A stretch of DNA of 64,000 bases from Amycolatopsis sp. NBC_01488 (GCF_036227105.1 NZ_CP109434.1:7040501-7104500); one strand, 5' to 3'; shown: positions 15,780-25,027, counted from the stretch's first letter. Made by a program: numbers and translations. The notes: generated by a model not told the origin, from the letters alone.

Positions 15780-16895
15780 CTAGTCGTGGACGATGACGCC
15801 GCGGATGTTCTTTCCGTCCCGCAGGTCCTGGTAACCCTCGTTGACCTGCTCGAGCGGGTACTTGCGGGTCACCAGCTCGTCGAGCTTGAGCTGGCCGGCG
15901 TCGTAGAGCCGCAGCAGCCGGACGATGTCGTACTGCGGGTTCGCCGAACCGAACAGCGTGCCCTTGATCGTCTTCTCGAACAGCGTCAGCACGCCGCCGG
16001 AGACGTGCACGGTGAGCTTCTCGGGGTTGGCGAGGCCGGTGATGACGACCGTGCCACCCTTCCCGACGACGTTGAACGCCTCGCTGACGACGTCCTCCTC
16101 GACGGTGCCGACGGTGATCAGCGCCTGGTCGGCCAGCTGGCCCCAGGTGAGTTCGTTGACCTTCTCCGCGGCTTCGGCCGCGGTGGCGAACGCGTGGGTG
16201 GCGCCGAACTTGAGCGCCGCCTCCCGCTTGAACTCGACGGGGTCGACCGCGACGACGTACTTCGCGCCAGCGTGCGCCGCGCCCTGCACGGCGTTGATGC
16301 CGATCCCGCCGATCCCGTAGACGACGGTGGTGTCCCCGGCCCGGACGCCGCCGGCGTAGTTCGCGGTGGCCCAGCCGGTCGGCACGCCGCAGCCGACCAG
16401 CACGGCCGTCTCCAGCGGCAGCCAGTCGTCGACCTTGACCACCGAGTGCTGCGAGATGGTGGCGCGCTCGGAGAACGTGCCGAGCATGCACATGGCGCCG
16501 AAGTCCTGGCCGCCGCCGTGGAAGCGGAAGGTGCCGTCCGGCAGATGACCCTCGAGGATGGTGGCGCCCATGTCGCACAGGTTCTGGCGGCCGGTGGAGC
16601 AGTAGCGGCAGGTGCCGCAGTTGGGGATGAAGCTGCAGACGACGTGGTCGCCGGGCTGCACCTTGGTCACACCGGGGCCGACGTCTTCGATGATCCCGGC
16701 GCCCTCGTGGCCGCCGATGATCGGGAAGCGCGGCACGAGGTCGTTGTCGATGAGGTGCAGGTCCGAGTGGCACAACCCGGCGGCGGCGTACTTGATGAGC
16801 ACCTCGCCGGGGCCCGGGCCGTCGAGGTCCAGCTCCATGATCTCGAACGGCTTGCCGGCATCGAACAGTACGGCTGCCTTGGTCTTCACGGCCAT
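15780..16895 (-). CDS. NDMA-dependent (mycofactocin-type) Zn alcohol dehydrogenase
   Basis: A 371-residue medium-chain dehydrogenase starting MAVKTKAAVLFDAG after GGAGGAG. It has catalytic zinc ligands in GLCHSDLH and GGHEGAG, the four-Cys structural zinc loop (NCGTCRYCSTGRQNLCD) and a Rossmann motif (YGIGGIGINA). The close match to the N,N-dimethyl-4-nitrosoaniline-dependent actinobacterial family suggests tightly bound NAD recycled by mycofactocin rather than free NAD. The family oxidises primary alcohols or formaldehyde-related substrates. The upstream gene encodes an AcoR-like activator, and the next gene downstream is MftB-like. Confidence 0.88.
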   Translation of the reverse strand: MAVKTKAAVLFDAGKPFEIMELDLDGPGPGEVLIKYAAAGLCHSDLHLIDNDLVPRFPIIGGHEGAGIIEDVGPGVTKVQPGDHVVCSFIPNCGTCRYCSTGRQNLCDMGATILEGHLPDGTFRFHGGGQDFGAMCMLGTFSERATISQHSVVKVDDWLPLETAVLVGCGVPTGWATANYAGGVRAGDTTVVYGIGGIGINAVQGAAHAGAKYVVAVDPVEFKREAALKFGATHAFATAAEAAEKVNELTWGQLADQALITVGTVEEDVVSEAFNVVGKGGTVVITGLANPEKLTVHVSGGVLTLFEKTIKGTLFGSANPQYDIVRLLRLYDAGQLKLDELVTRKYPLEQVNEGYQDLRDGKNIRGVIVHD

Positions 16896-16957
16896 CTCCT
16901 CCACGTGCGGCGGTGCACCCTTCGTGCTCGATTGTGTGGACCCGCGGGAGTGGTGGA

Positions 16958-16976
16958 GTGTCCGAATCCCGGACAC
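16958..16976. promoter_or_regulatory. Inverted repeat GTGTCCG-N5-CGGACAC before the alcohol dehydrogenase
   Basis: Perfect 7-base arms with a five-base spacer, 63 bases upstream of the dehydrogenase ATG and a few bases past the regulator stop. The position suits an activator site for the Fis-type regulator upstream; a short terminator is the alternative. Confidence 0.55.
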
Positions 16977-16983
16977 CGCGAGG

Positions 16984-18600
16984 TCAGCGGACCCGCAGCG
17001 CGCGCATCCGGTTGTAGAGCGTCGAACGGCTGATGCCCAGCTGCTTGGCCGCCCGGACCTTGTTGCCGTCGCACGCGCGCAGCGTCCGGACGATCACGTC
17101 GTACTCCGCCTGCTCCCAGCCGCTGAGCGCCGCGCCCGGGGCCGGGTCCGAGCAGCCCGGGGCGATGTCCGACGCGGTCAGGTCGCCCGCCGACCGGCGG
17201 TCGGCCGCGTCCGCCAGGACACCCGCCAGCTCGCGCAGGTTGCCCGGCCACTGCTGGGAGCCCAGCAGCTCGAGCGCGCCCGGGGTCAGGCGCAGCGAGT
17301 CGCTGAAGCCGCGCAGCAACGCTCGGGCGATCGCCGGGATCTCGTCGCGGCGCTCGCGCAGCGGCGGCAGCTCGATCCGCCGGTGCACGCGCGCCGCGAG
17401 CGTCGCCTGTTCGCCGTGCAGCTCCGACGGCGGGCCGCTGAGCAGCGCGAACCACGCCGTCGTCGTGTCCAGCAGCCGGGCCACGCGGACCGCCGCCAGC
17501 GGGGGCAGCAGCTGGATGCCGTCGATCACCAGCAGGCCGCGCGCCGCCGCAGCCGCCGTCTCCACCCGCGCGCACCAGCCGGCCTCGCCGTCGACGACGT
17601 CGGACGCGTCGAACTCGTGCACCGGCTCGTCGCCGGCGACGACGCGGGCCGCCGTCGTCCGCCCGGCGCCCGGCTCGCCGGAGATCAGCACGCGCCGCCG
17701 GGCCCGGCCCGCACCCCGGAGGCGCTCGTCGACCGGCGCGGGGAAGAGGCCGCGCGCGGCCCGCGGGCGCGACACCACCGGGCTCGACGTCCGGACGGGC
17801 GCCAGCTCGAACAGCAGCCCCGCGCTCGCCGACACCGCTTCGACGCGCACCTCGACCGGCGTGCCCGACGTCAGCCGGAGCCGGCCGAGGCCACGCTGCG
17901 TGCGGGCCAGCTCGCGCAGCAGCCGGTGGTCGGCCGTGTCGACCAGCTCCGTCGCCGCGGTGTTCGCGAGCACGACGTCCTGGCCGAGCGCCAGCACCGC
18001 GCACGCCCGGTGCTGCACCGACTGGAACGCGGCCAGCAGCTGCTGCTCGGCCAGCTTCGCGCCGTCGAGCAGCCGGCGTTCGATGTCGGCGACCGCGCGC
18101 CGCAGGAACGGCCCGAGCAACGGGTTCGCGTCGCCCGCCGGGCCGGTGATGTCGAGGACGCCGGCCAGCCGCCGCGTCGTCGGGTGCACCAGGGGGTGGC
18201 CGTAGCAGGTGAACTGCTTCATGGCTTCGAGGAAGTGCTCGTCGCCGTCGACGGAGACGCCGCGGCGGGTTTCGAACGGCGTGGCGAGGGAGTTCGTACC
18301 GGTCCGCTCCTCCAGGAACTGGCAGCCGGGGACCGCGCTGATGTTCTCCAGGGCCAGCTCGACCGACCGCTCGCTGAACCGCCGCGCCACGATCCGGCAC
18401 TCGTCGTCGGCGAGCACGACGCAGAACCGGGTGCCGGCCAGCTGCCGAGCCAGCTCGTCCAGCACCGGCGAGGCGGCCCGCAGGAGCCGGCTGCGGCTGT
18501 CGACGTCGGTGACGTCCAGCCGGTCGACCGCCGACGCCGGGGAGAGCCCGGACAGCTCCGCCCGCCGCCACGACTGCGCGATCTCGGTCCGCAGGTCCAC
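16984..18600 (-). CDS. AcoR-like GAF / AAA+ / Fis transcriptional activator
   Basis: A 538-residue regulator. The second of two adjacent GTG codons is taken as start because GAGGAG has the right spacing. The N-terminal half has a GAF-like sensor (FLEERTGTNSLATPF, then GVLDITGPAGDANPLL). The central AAA+ domain keeps a Walker A (SGEPGAGRTTAAR) but lacks the sigma-54 contact GAFTGA. The C-terminus is a Fis-type helix-turn-helix (GNKVRAAKQLGISRSTLYNRMRAL). Actinobacteria generally lack sigma-54, and such proteins activate alcohol or hydrocarbon oxidation genes with other sigma factors. It lies directly upstream of the dehydrogenase on the same strand and most likely controls it. Confidence 0.88.
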   Translation of the reverse strand: MDLRTEIAQSWRRAELSGLSPASAVDRLDVTDVDSRSRLLRAASPVLDELARQLAGTRFCVVLADDECRIVARRFSERSVELALENISAVPGCQFLEERTGTNSLATPFETRRGVSVDGDEHFLEAMKQFTCYGHPLVHPTTRRLAGVLDITGPAGDANPLLGPFLRRAVADIERRLLDGAKLAEQQLLAAFQSVQHRACAVLALGQDVVLANTAATELVDTADHRLLRELARTQRGLGRLRLTSGTPVEVRVEAVSASAGLLFELAPVRTSSPVVSRPRAARGLFPAPVDERLRGAGRARRRVLISGEPGAGRTTAARVVAGDEPVHEFDASDVVDGEAGWCARVETAAAAARGLLVIDGIQLLPPLAAVRVARLLDTTTAWFALLSGPPSELHGEQATLAARVHRRIELPPLRERRDEIPAIARALLRGFSDSLRLTPGALELLGSQQWPGNLRELAGVLADAADRRSAGDLTASDIAPGCSDPAPGAALSGWEQAEYDVIVRTLRACDGNKVRAAKQLGISRSTLYNRMRALRVR

Positions 18601-18701
18601 TCGCACTCCTCGTCGAGCCGATCGGTGTCCCCGGGCCTCCATCATCACACGGACCGGGCGCGCGGAGAACCATCGCGGCGAAGTCCGTTGCGGCGCAACG
18701 G

Positions 18702-19526
18702 TTAGGCTCCCCACTCCGGCAGCCGGACGCCGTGCAGGCCGCGGTAGGCCGCGCGTTCGGGCGGGCGCCGGCCGTCGAGCAGGCCGGCACGAGGCTTGAA
18801 GACCTCGACGCCGATCGGGTGGCAGACGTCGATCGGGTCGCGGGCGCCCGGCCCCCACAGCGGGATCGACAGGTCGCCGCCCGGGCAGGTGGACAGCGCG
18901 CACAGCAGGTCCAGTTCGGCGAAGAACTCGAAGTGGTCACCCGGGCGGGCGGGGCAGGCCTTCATGAAGTACCGGTCCTCGTCGTTGAGGCCGGTGCACT
19001 GGAAGACGTTGAGGACGTCGTGCACGTCGAACTCGGTCAGCCCGAACGGCGCGACCGCGCGGACCAGGTTCGAGTGGCAGTGGAAGTCGAAGTCCTCGCC
19101 GGTGAGCATCCGGTTGACGTAGGGGTCGCACCGGGTGCCGAGCAGGTCGTGCACGCGGCCGCCGTCCGCGTCCTCGCCGTGGTCCTCGAGGGTGTCGGCG
19201 GTGATCGTCGCGAGCGGGCGGAGGAAGGGGAGCGTCGACCAGAGCCGGTCGAAGGTGCTGACGTGGGCACGCTGGAGCTGGCGGGTGCGCGCGGCCCAGA
19301 AACGTTCGCGGGGGTCGTCGGCGTTCCACAGGTTGAGGTCGCCGACCTGCGGGCCTTCGACGGTCGTGAGCCGGCAGAGATGGCCGCGCGGCACCCGCCA
19401 GGCACGGCCCGAGCGGATCGGGACCTCGAACGCGTCGACGAGCTCCCGGCCGGGCTCTTCGGCGAGCCGCCGGTAGAACGGCCGGTCGACGTCGAGCGCG
19501 CGGCCCTGGTAGGCGGCTGGGGGCAT
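18702..19526 (-). CDS. DUF1989 / urea-carboxylase-associated family protein
   Basis: A 274-residue protein starting MPPAAYQGRALDVD after GAGGGAGA. The DUF1989 pattern is clear: RGHLCRLTTVEGPQVGDLNLWNADD near the N-terminus, RCDPYVNRML in the middle, and HDVLNVFQCTGL with CPARPGDHFEFFAELDLLCALSTCPGGD near the C-terminus. The conserved Cys and His residues suggest a metal or nucleophile site. Family members are linked to urea amidolyase, guanidine and amino-acid metabolism, but none is well characterised. It lies upstream of the AcoR-like regulator on the same strand with a 101-base gap. Confidence 0.88.
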   Translation of the reverse strand: MPPAAYQGRALDVDRPFYRRLAEEPGRELVDAFEVPIRSGRAWRVPRGHLCRLTTVEGPQVGDLNLWNADDPRERFWAARTRQLQRAHVSTFDRLWSTLPFLRPLATITADTLEDHGEDADGGRVHDLLGTRCDPYVNRMLTGEDFDFHCHSNLVRAVAPFGLTEFDVHDVLNVFQCTGLNDEDRYFMKACPARPGDHFEFFAELDLLCALSTCPGGDLSIPLWGPGARDPIDVCHPIGVEVFKPRAGLLDGRRPPERAAYRGLHGVRLPEWGA

Positions 19527-19672
19527 CGGGATCTCCCTCGTGCGGCGTGGGTGCCGCTCCAGCATGCCCCGGCTACGCACGGTGGCGCTCGACCACTCGT
19601 TCGGCTGCTGGGACGGCGGCGGGTCCGGCTCTTACCGTCGGGGGAGCTGTTTCGTGGGAGGAGTGACCGGCG

Positions 19673-20871
19673 GTGCTCGTGACCCTCCAGCGCACCGGCG
19701 ACGAGCGGCGCCTGCCGGCCGCGGCGGAGCACCTCGTGGCGGTGCTGCGTTCGTGGGGCCCGGGCCCCGACCACCTGACGGGCCTGGCGCTGACGGGAAT
19801 CACGGTCCCGAGCCGCCTCGGCCCCCGCCCGGTGGACGCGCTGGTGTTCACGCGGTCGGGAGTGGTGGTGATCGCGGCGGGGCTTTCGCCCGGAGCGGGG
19901 GAGCGAGCCGGAGCCGGCGTGGCGGCGGCAAAGGGAGCCCTGGCGGCTCACGACGGCGGGCGGTACGTGACGGGGCTGGTCGCGGTCGTTCCGGTGATCC
20001 AGGGCGACGGGCGTGGGGCGCCGGAGCCGGACGAGACCGGGGTGGCCGCGGTGCCGGACCCGCGCGAACCGGTGGCGGAGTCGCGTTGGCGCGGCGGGGC
20101 GGAATCCGCTCGGCGTGGGGCAGATGCGGGCGGGTCCGAGTCGGAGCGGGCTTGGCGTGGGGTGGGGTCGGCGGGTCGCGCGCCGGATCAGCGTGGTGCG
20201 GATCGGGGTGGGCTCGAGTCGGATCAGGCTTGGCGGGGGGTGGACTCGGTGGGTCGCGCGCCCGACGAGAGGCAGCAGCCTGGGGCGGATGCAAGTGGGT
20301 CTGCGTCCGAGAGGGCTTGGCTTGATGCGGGTTCGCCGGATCAGGCGCAGCTTGACGCTGACGCAGGCAAACCTGGGCCGGGACCCGCGCCGGAGCAAGC
20401 CTGGCGTGAGCCGGGGCCGGCCGACTCCGATCTGCCCTGGCTCGACGCCGGGGGCTTCCCCGGTGTCGCCGTCGTGCTCGCTGATTCGCGGGGGCTTCGG
20501 CGGATCATCGGGCAGCACAACCGGTGGCGGACCGTCTGGTCGGCCGACGACGTCCTCGACGCCTGCTACGCCCTTTCCCTCGCTCATCTCGCCCCACCTC
20601 GGGCCGCGTTGCTCGCCGACGGGTTTCCCGTCCGGCTTCCAGCCTTCGAGCGGGTGCCCGAACTGCCCGCCGTCGTGGCCCTTCCCTCTGAGCCGCCGCC
20701 CCGGGTCGAGGACGATCCCGGGCCGCGGGTCCGGGTGTCGCGCGGGCAGGCCGTCCCGCGGCCGCGGCCGATCCGGCAGGTGCCGTGGGGCTTCTGTTCG
20801 TGCTGGTCCTGCTCGTCACCGTGGGCGTGATCGCCGCCGTGTTCGTCGCGCAGGTCTTCCACGGCTCGTAA
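19673..20871 (+). pseudogene. NERD-like protein with a C-terminal membrane anchor, 3' end frameshifted
   Basis: GTG start after GGAGGAG. Residues 1-75 resemble a nuclease-related (NERD) core: ITVPSRLGPRPVDALVFTRSGVVVIAA. The middle (about 130-250) is low-complexity with degenerate repeats (ESERAWRGVGSAGRAPD, ESDQAWRGVDSVGRAPD). A conserved block follows (RRIIGQHNRWRTVWSADDVLDACYAL). Just after VPWG a run of four Gs (20787-20790) throws the frame into FCSCWSCSSPWA-stop. With one more G it would read LLFVLVLLVTVGVIAAVFV, an obvious membrane helix, ending at 20871. The intact product would be a tail-anchored protein of about 399 residues. Function unknown. Confidence 0.75.
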
Positions 20872-20953
20872 GGTTCGCGCCAACTAGGCCATCTGCACCG
20901 TTTCCCCGCCGCGTCGCCTGGGCACTTCCCGGTAGACGTGAAAGGGGTTCACG

Positions 20954-21616
20954 ATGCCGCGCACCCGAGCGCTCGTCCTGCTGGCCGTCCTCACGGGCGC
21001 TTGTCTCACCGCCTGCAAGGTGCCCGACGTGTCCGCGTCCGGGGCCGGGTCCCAGCCCGCCGGGACGGCCGCCGCGGCGCCGGTCGCTCCCGGCGAGGCA
21101 CGGGCCGAGCTGGCGCGGCTCAAGATCGCCGTGCGCGGCACCACCGACGGCTACAGCCGCGACAAGTTCCCGCACTGGGACAAGGTCGACGGCGCCTGCG
21201 ACACGCGTGAGCAGGTCCTCAAGCGCGACGGCAAGGACGTCACGACCGGCGCCGACTGCGCCCCGAAGTCCGGCACCTGGGTCAGCCCGTACGACGGCGA
21301 GACCTGGCACCAGGCGTCCGATGTGGACATCGACCACCTGGTCCCGCTCGGCCAGGCCTGGGTGAGCGGCGCGAAGTCGTGGACCCAGCAGCGCCGGGAG
21401 CAGTTCGCGAACGACCTGATCCGTCCGCAGCTGCACGCCGTCACCGACAACCTCAACGAGCAGAAGAGCGACAAGGCGCCGGACCAGTGGAAGCCGCCGC
21501 TGGTCTCCTACTGGTGCACTTACGCCACCGACTGGATCGTGGTCAAGAGCAACTACGGCCTCACGATCACCGTCCCGGAGAAGACGGCGCTGGCCGGCAT
21601 GCTCGACCACTGCTGA
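20954..21616 (+). CDS. Exported HNH-type nuclease lipoprotein (DUF1524)
   Basis: A 220-residue protein. A signal peptide with lipobox LTAC is followed by an Ala/Pro-rich linker and a nuclease domain. The HNH/His-Me finger is clear: DVDIDHLVPLGQAW supplies the D-H pair, and LIRPQLHAVTDNLNEQKSDK the Asn/Lys part. Four cysteines probably form disulphides outside the membrane. Exported DUF1524 proteins are common in actinobacteria and probably degrade extracellular DNA or act in competition or phosphate scavenging. No toxin-immunity pair is evident. It precedes the convergent fructosamine kinase gene by two bases. Confidence 0.85.
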   Translation: MPRTRALVLLAVLTGACLTACKVPDVSASGAGSQPAGTAAAAPVAPGEARAELARLKIAVRGTTDGYSRDKFPHWDKVDGACDTREQVLKRDGKDVTTGADCAPKSGTWVSPYDGETWHQASDVDIDHLVPLGQAWVSGAKSWTQQRREQFANDLIRPQLHAVTDNLNEQKSDKAPDQWKPPLVSYWCTYATDWIVVKSNYGLTITVPEKTALAGMLDHC

Positions 21617-21618
21617 CC

Positions 21619-22446
21619 TCAGCCGAGCGTCCGCGCCGCGGCCACCGCCTGCCCGGCGTACGACCGTCCGAACAGGACGGTGTGCACGAGCAGCGGGAAC
21701 AGCTGGTGCAGCCCGATCCGCCGCTCCCAGCCCTCGGCCAGCGGCGCGACCTCGTCGTACGCGCCCAGCACGCGGTCGAGGTGCGGGCAGCCGAACAGGT
21801 GCAGCATCGCCAGGTCCGTCTCGCGGTGCCCGCCGTGGGCGGCCGGGTCGATCAGCCACGCCTCGTGCCCGTCCCACAGGACGTTGCCGGTCCACAGGTC
21901 GCCGTGCAGCCGAGACGGCGGTTCGGCCGACGCCGGGATCCGGCCGCAGGCGCGCTCGAACAACGCCGCTTCGGCCGCGTCGAACGTGCCCGCGTCGACC
22001 GCCTGCCGGACGTAGGGCAGGACGCGGTCCGACGCGTACCAGGAAGCCCAGTCGTCGCCGGGAACGTTCGCCATCGGCGCCCGGCCGATCCACGCGTCGG
22101 CGGGCCCGCCCGGGGGAGCCGCGCCGAACGCCGGGGCCCCGGCCGCGTGCAGCCGCGCCAGCTCCCGGCCGAGCCGCTCGGCCGCGGCCGCCGAAGACCG
22201 CCCCGGCGGGACGCGGTCGACCACCAGCCAGTCGTCGTCGTGGCCGGCCACGGACGGCACCGGAACGGCCTCCGCCGACGCCAGCCAGCGCAGGCTCGCG
22301 GCCTCGGCCGCGGTCGCGCCCGGCGCGTGCCCGCGCTTGACCACGACGACGCGGCCGTCGTCCAGGACGGCTTCGCGGAGGTCTCCCGGCATCGGGCGCC
22401 ACTCGGCGACGGCGTGCCCGGTGAGCCGGGCCACGGGCTCGGTCAT
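21619..22446 (-). CDS. Fructosamine kinase / aminoglycoside phosphotransferase family protein
   Basis: A 275-residue kinase-fold protein. It has the ATP-lid Lys in VVVVKRGHAPG, the catalytic loop LHGDLWTGNVLW (Asp and Asn) and the metal-binding DPAAHGGHRETDLAML. This pattern is that of the fructosamine-3-kinase group, which phosphorylates glycated amines so that they decay and proteins are repaired. The ATG at 22446 is used; a GTG at 22455 is also possible. It is divergent from the YjbR gene, starting about 48 bases apart. Confidence 0.88.
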   Translation of the reverse strand: MTEPVARLTGHAVAEWRPMPGDLREAVLDDGRVVVVKRGHAPGATAAEAASLRWLASAEAVPVPSVAGHDDDWLVVDRVPPGRSSAAAAERLGRELARLHAAGAPAFGAAPPGGPADAWIGRAPMANVPGDDWASWYASDRVLPYVRQAVDAGTFDAAEAALFERACGRIPASAEPPSRLHGDLWTGNVLWDGHEAWLIDPAAHGGHRETDLAMLHLFGCPHLDRVLGAYDEVAPLAEGWERRIGLHQLFPLLVHTVLFGRSYAGQAVAAARTLG

Positions 22447-22494
22447 GTCCCGCACGGTACCGGCGCGCTACGGTGTCCGCCGGAGGGTGCGACG

Positions 22495-22851
22495 GTGACG
22501 GTGCGGGTCCAGGAGTTCGAACGGGTGCTGACGGCGCTGGCGGAGGTCCAGCGGTCGGAGGCACGCGACTATTCGTCGTTCAGCGTGCGCGGCAAGCGGT
22601 TCGGCTACTACTGGCCGCGAACCCGCACGGTCGGGGTGAAGCAGACGATCTCCGAGCAGCTGGCGCTGGTGTCCGAACGCCCGGACGTGTTCGAGGTCCA
22701 GTTCACCGCGGGCGGCTTCGGCTGGGTCGTGGTGTACCTCGACAAGATCGACGCCGACGAGCTGGCCGAGCTCGTCTACGAAGCCTGGCGGTTGTCCGCC
22801 CCGGAGGACCTCGTCGCCGAGGTCCCCTTCACCAGGATCGCCCGCGCGTAG
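22495..22851 (+). CDS. MmcQ/YjbR family protein
   Basis: A 118-residue protein with GTG start after CGGAGGG. The YjbR fold is recognisable: an N-terminal helix (VQEFERVLTALAEVQRSEA), then SSFSVRGKRFGYYWPRTRTVGVK, VQFTAGGFGWVVVYLDKI and the C-terminal AELVYEAWRLSAP helix. The fold resembles a double-wing DNA-binding domain, but biochemical function is unproven. The long in-frame extension upstream is antisense to the kinase gene and is not coding. Confidence 0.85.
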   Translation: MTVRVQEFERVLTALAEVQRSEARDYSSFSVRGKRFGYYWPRTRTVGVKQTISEQLALVSERPDVFEVQFTAGGFGWVVVYLDKIDADELAELVYEAWRLSAPEDLVAEVPFTRIARA

Positions 22852-22942
22852 CGCAGGGCGGACCGCCACGGTGTCGCGGGAAGGCCGTTCCCCGTCCAGT
22901 CCCCGGACTGGCGGACGCGGACGGGGAACGGAACCGGCTTCC

Positions 22943-25027
22943 TCAGCCCTCGACGCGGTGCGAGGCCCAGAACGACGTCAGGTCGGTCGACCCGGCGGCC
23001 GCCTGCGCCGCGGCCTTGAACTCGGCCGTCGTGGACACGCCGTACCAGTGCGACTGGGCGTAGGACTTCAGCAGGTTGGCCATCGCCGTGTCGCCGATGG
23101 TCCGCCGCAGGTCGTGCAGCGTGCACTTGCCGTAGTCGTAGACGACCGTCGAGTACCGGGACGAATGCGCGTCCCAGTACGCCATCGAGTTGGTCAGCTT
23201 CTCCGCGCTCGACTGCCAGGTGATGCCGCAGCCGCTGCCGGTGATCCCGCGGTAGAGGTCGGTGGCGTAGTCGGTGAAGCTCTCGTCGAGCCACGGCGAG
23301 TTGTACTCGTCATCGCCGACGATGCCGTAGAACCACTGGTGCCCCAGCTCGTGCGGGAGCGCCGTGGCCGACACGAGATCCAGCACGAAGCCGGGGTACT
23401 CCATGCCGCCGAACCAGAAGTTGTTGTCCAGCACCACGTCGACCTCGCCGTACGGGTAGTCGCCGAAGCGGCCCGAGTGCACGTCGATGGCGTCGGCGGC
23501 CAGGCTCAGCATCTGGTTGGCGCTGCTGGTGGAGATGCCGCTGACCGAGTAGACGTTGACCCGCACGCCCTTTCCGGACGTCGTGGTGATCTTCGCGAAC
23601 GGCCCCGAAGCCCACGCGAAGTCGCGCACCTTGCTCGCGACCGCGTGCGTGGTGGTCGTCGTGCCGCTGGTCGTCTCGGTCGACGTGCCGGTGGCCGGGG
23701 TCAGCAGTGACGTCGGGTGCACCAGCGTGACGTCGAAGTCGCTGATCACGGTGTAGAACGACTCGCCGTTGTTGGTGTACGGGTCGAGGTGCCAGCCGCT
23801 GCCGTCGCGGACCGCGAGCACCGGCAGCGCATTGCCGATCATATTGTACGCGCCGTCGTGGCCGAACCGGTCGGCGCCGCTGGGCACCACGACGCTCAGG
23901 TCGAACCCGATGGTCGCGCTCTGGCCCTGGGCCAGGGGGCTCGGCAGCGTGATCTTCATGGCCGTGCAGTTCACGCTCAGCGCGGACGGCGTGCCGCCGG
24001 TGACGTTCGTGACCGTGATCGGCGTCGTCGGGCAGCTGCCGTGGTAGTTGTCCCACAGCCGCAGGTAGACCTCCGGCAGCGCGGTGGCCGACCCGTTGGT
24101 GAAGCTCACGCTCTGGTGCCCGGTCCACGTCGTGCCGGAGCTGTTCGACGTGAGGTTCACCGTGTAGGCGGGGTTGATCGGCGTGCGCGTGGAGTCCGCG
24201 GGCGCCGCGGTGATCGTCCAGGAGAAGGTGGCGCTGCCGCTGTTGCCCGCCGGGTCCTTGGCCGTGACGGTCACCGAGGACGTTCCGGCGGTGGTCGGCG
24301 TGCCGGTGATCTTGCCGGTGCCCGCGCCGATAACCAGCCCCGCGGGCAGGCCGCCGGCGCTGTAGGTGAGCGCGTCGCCCTGCGGGTCGCTCGCCTGGAC
24401 CTGCAGCGAGACGGCCTGGCCGACCGCGCCCGACTGGGCGCCGGGTGAGGTCACGACCGGCGACTGCGGGTTGCTCGTGCCCGTCGTGGCCAGCGAGAAG
24501 TCGTCGAGGAGGAAGTCGGTCGCGAGGCTCGAGTCCTCGGTGCCGGTGATCTTGAGCGTGACGGTCTGGCCCAGGTAGCGCGACACGTCGACGGTGCGCT
24601 GGACGTACCCGGTGTTCTTGTCGAGGTTCGAGTAGCTCGCGAGGGTGTCGGTACCCGCCTGCACCACCAGCTTGTCGTAAGCGGTGCTGGTCGTCGTCTC
24701 CTTGGTGTCGACGTGCGCCCACCACGACAGCGTCGCCGAAGCGCAGCCGGCCGGGAGCGTCAGTGACTGGGACAGGGTGTCGGTGTGCGTGCTGCCGTAG
24801 CCGTCCAGCCAGGCGTCCATCGTCCCGCCGTGCGCGGGTTCCGCCGAGGTGGCGGCGGAGATCACGCTGGCGGACTGGGTCCACGGGGCGGTACCGCTCT
24901 CGAACCCGCCGTTGCCGACGATCTGGTCACCGCAGACCGCGGCGGCTTGGGCCGGCGCGGCGACGACGACTGTGCCCAGCAGGCCCGCTACGACGCTGAG
25001 CGCAGCAGAAAGCACCCTCGATCTCAT
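22943..25027 (-). CDS. Secreted M1-family zinc metallopeptidase with N-terminal beta domains
   Basis: A 694-residue exported protein; the signal peptide ends ...AAPAQAAAV. Residues about 35-185 resemble a carbohydrate-binding-like jelly roll (GNGGFESGTAPW ... DFLLDDFSL). About 190-280 is a putative Ig/cadherin-like domain (DPQGDALTYSAGGLPAGL). The rest is an M1 gluzincin domain: GGMEYPG replaces the usual GxMEN substrate motif, the zinc site is H559-E-L-G-H563, and the downstream Glu is in WLDESFTDYA. It should trim peptides outside the cell. GGAAAGGA precedes the ATG. Single gene, no operon partner. Confidence 0.92.
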   Translation of the reverse strand: MRSRVLSAALSVVAGLLGTVVVAAPAQAAAVCGDQIVGNGGFESGTAPWTQSASVISAATSAEPAHGGTMDAWLDGYGSTHTDTLSQSLTLPAGCASATLSWWAHVDTKETTTSTAYDKLVVQAGTDTLASYSNLDKNTGYVQRTVDVSRYLGQTVTLKITGTEDSSLATDFLLDDFSLATTGTSNPQSPVVTSPGAQSGAVGQAVSLQVQASDPQGDALTYSAGGLPAGLVIGAGTGKITGTPTTAGTSSVTVTAKDPAGNSGSATFSWTITAAPADSTRTPINPAYTVNLTSNSSGTTWTGHQSVSFTNGSATALPEVYLRLWDNYHGSCPTTPITVTNVTGGTPSALSVNCTAMKITLPSPLAQGQSATIGFDLSVVVPSGADRFGHDGAYNMIGNALPVLAVRDGSGWHLDPYTNNGESFYTVISDFDVTLVHPTSLLTPATGTSTETTSGTTTTTHAVASKVRDFAWASGPFAKITTTSGKGVRVNVYSVSGISTSSANQMLSLAADAIDVHSGRFGDYPYGEVDVVLDNNFWFGGMEYPGFVLDLVSATALPHELGHQWFYGIVGDDEYNSPWLDESFTDYATDLYRGITGSGCGITWQSSAEKLTNSMAYWDAHSSRYSTVVYDYGKCTLHDLRRTIGDTAMANLLKSYAQSHWYGVSTTAEFKAAAQAAAGSTDLTSFWASHRVEG

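Noticed and set aside
15508..16983. Missing MftA precursor peptide
   Set aside because: I looked in the gaps around the MftB-like gene for a short frame ending in a VCGVY-like tail and saw none.
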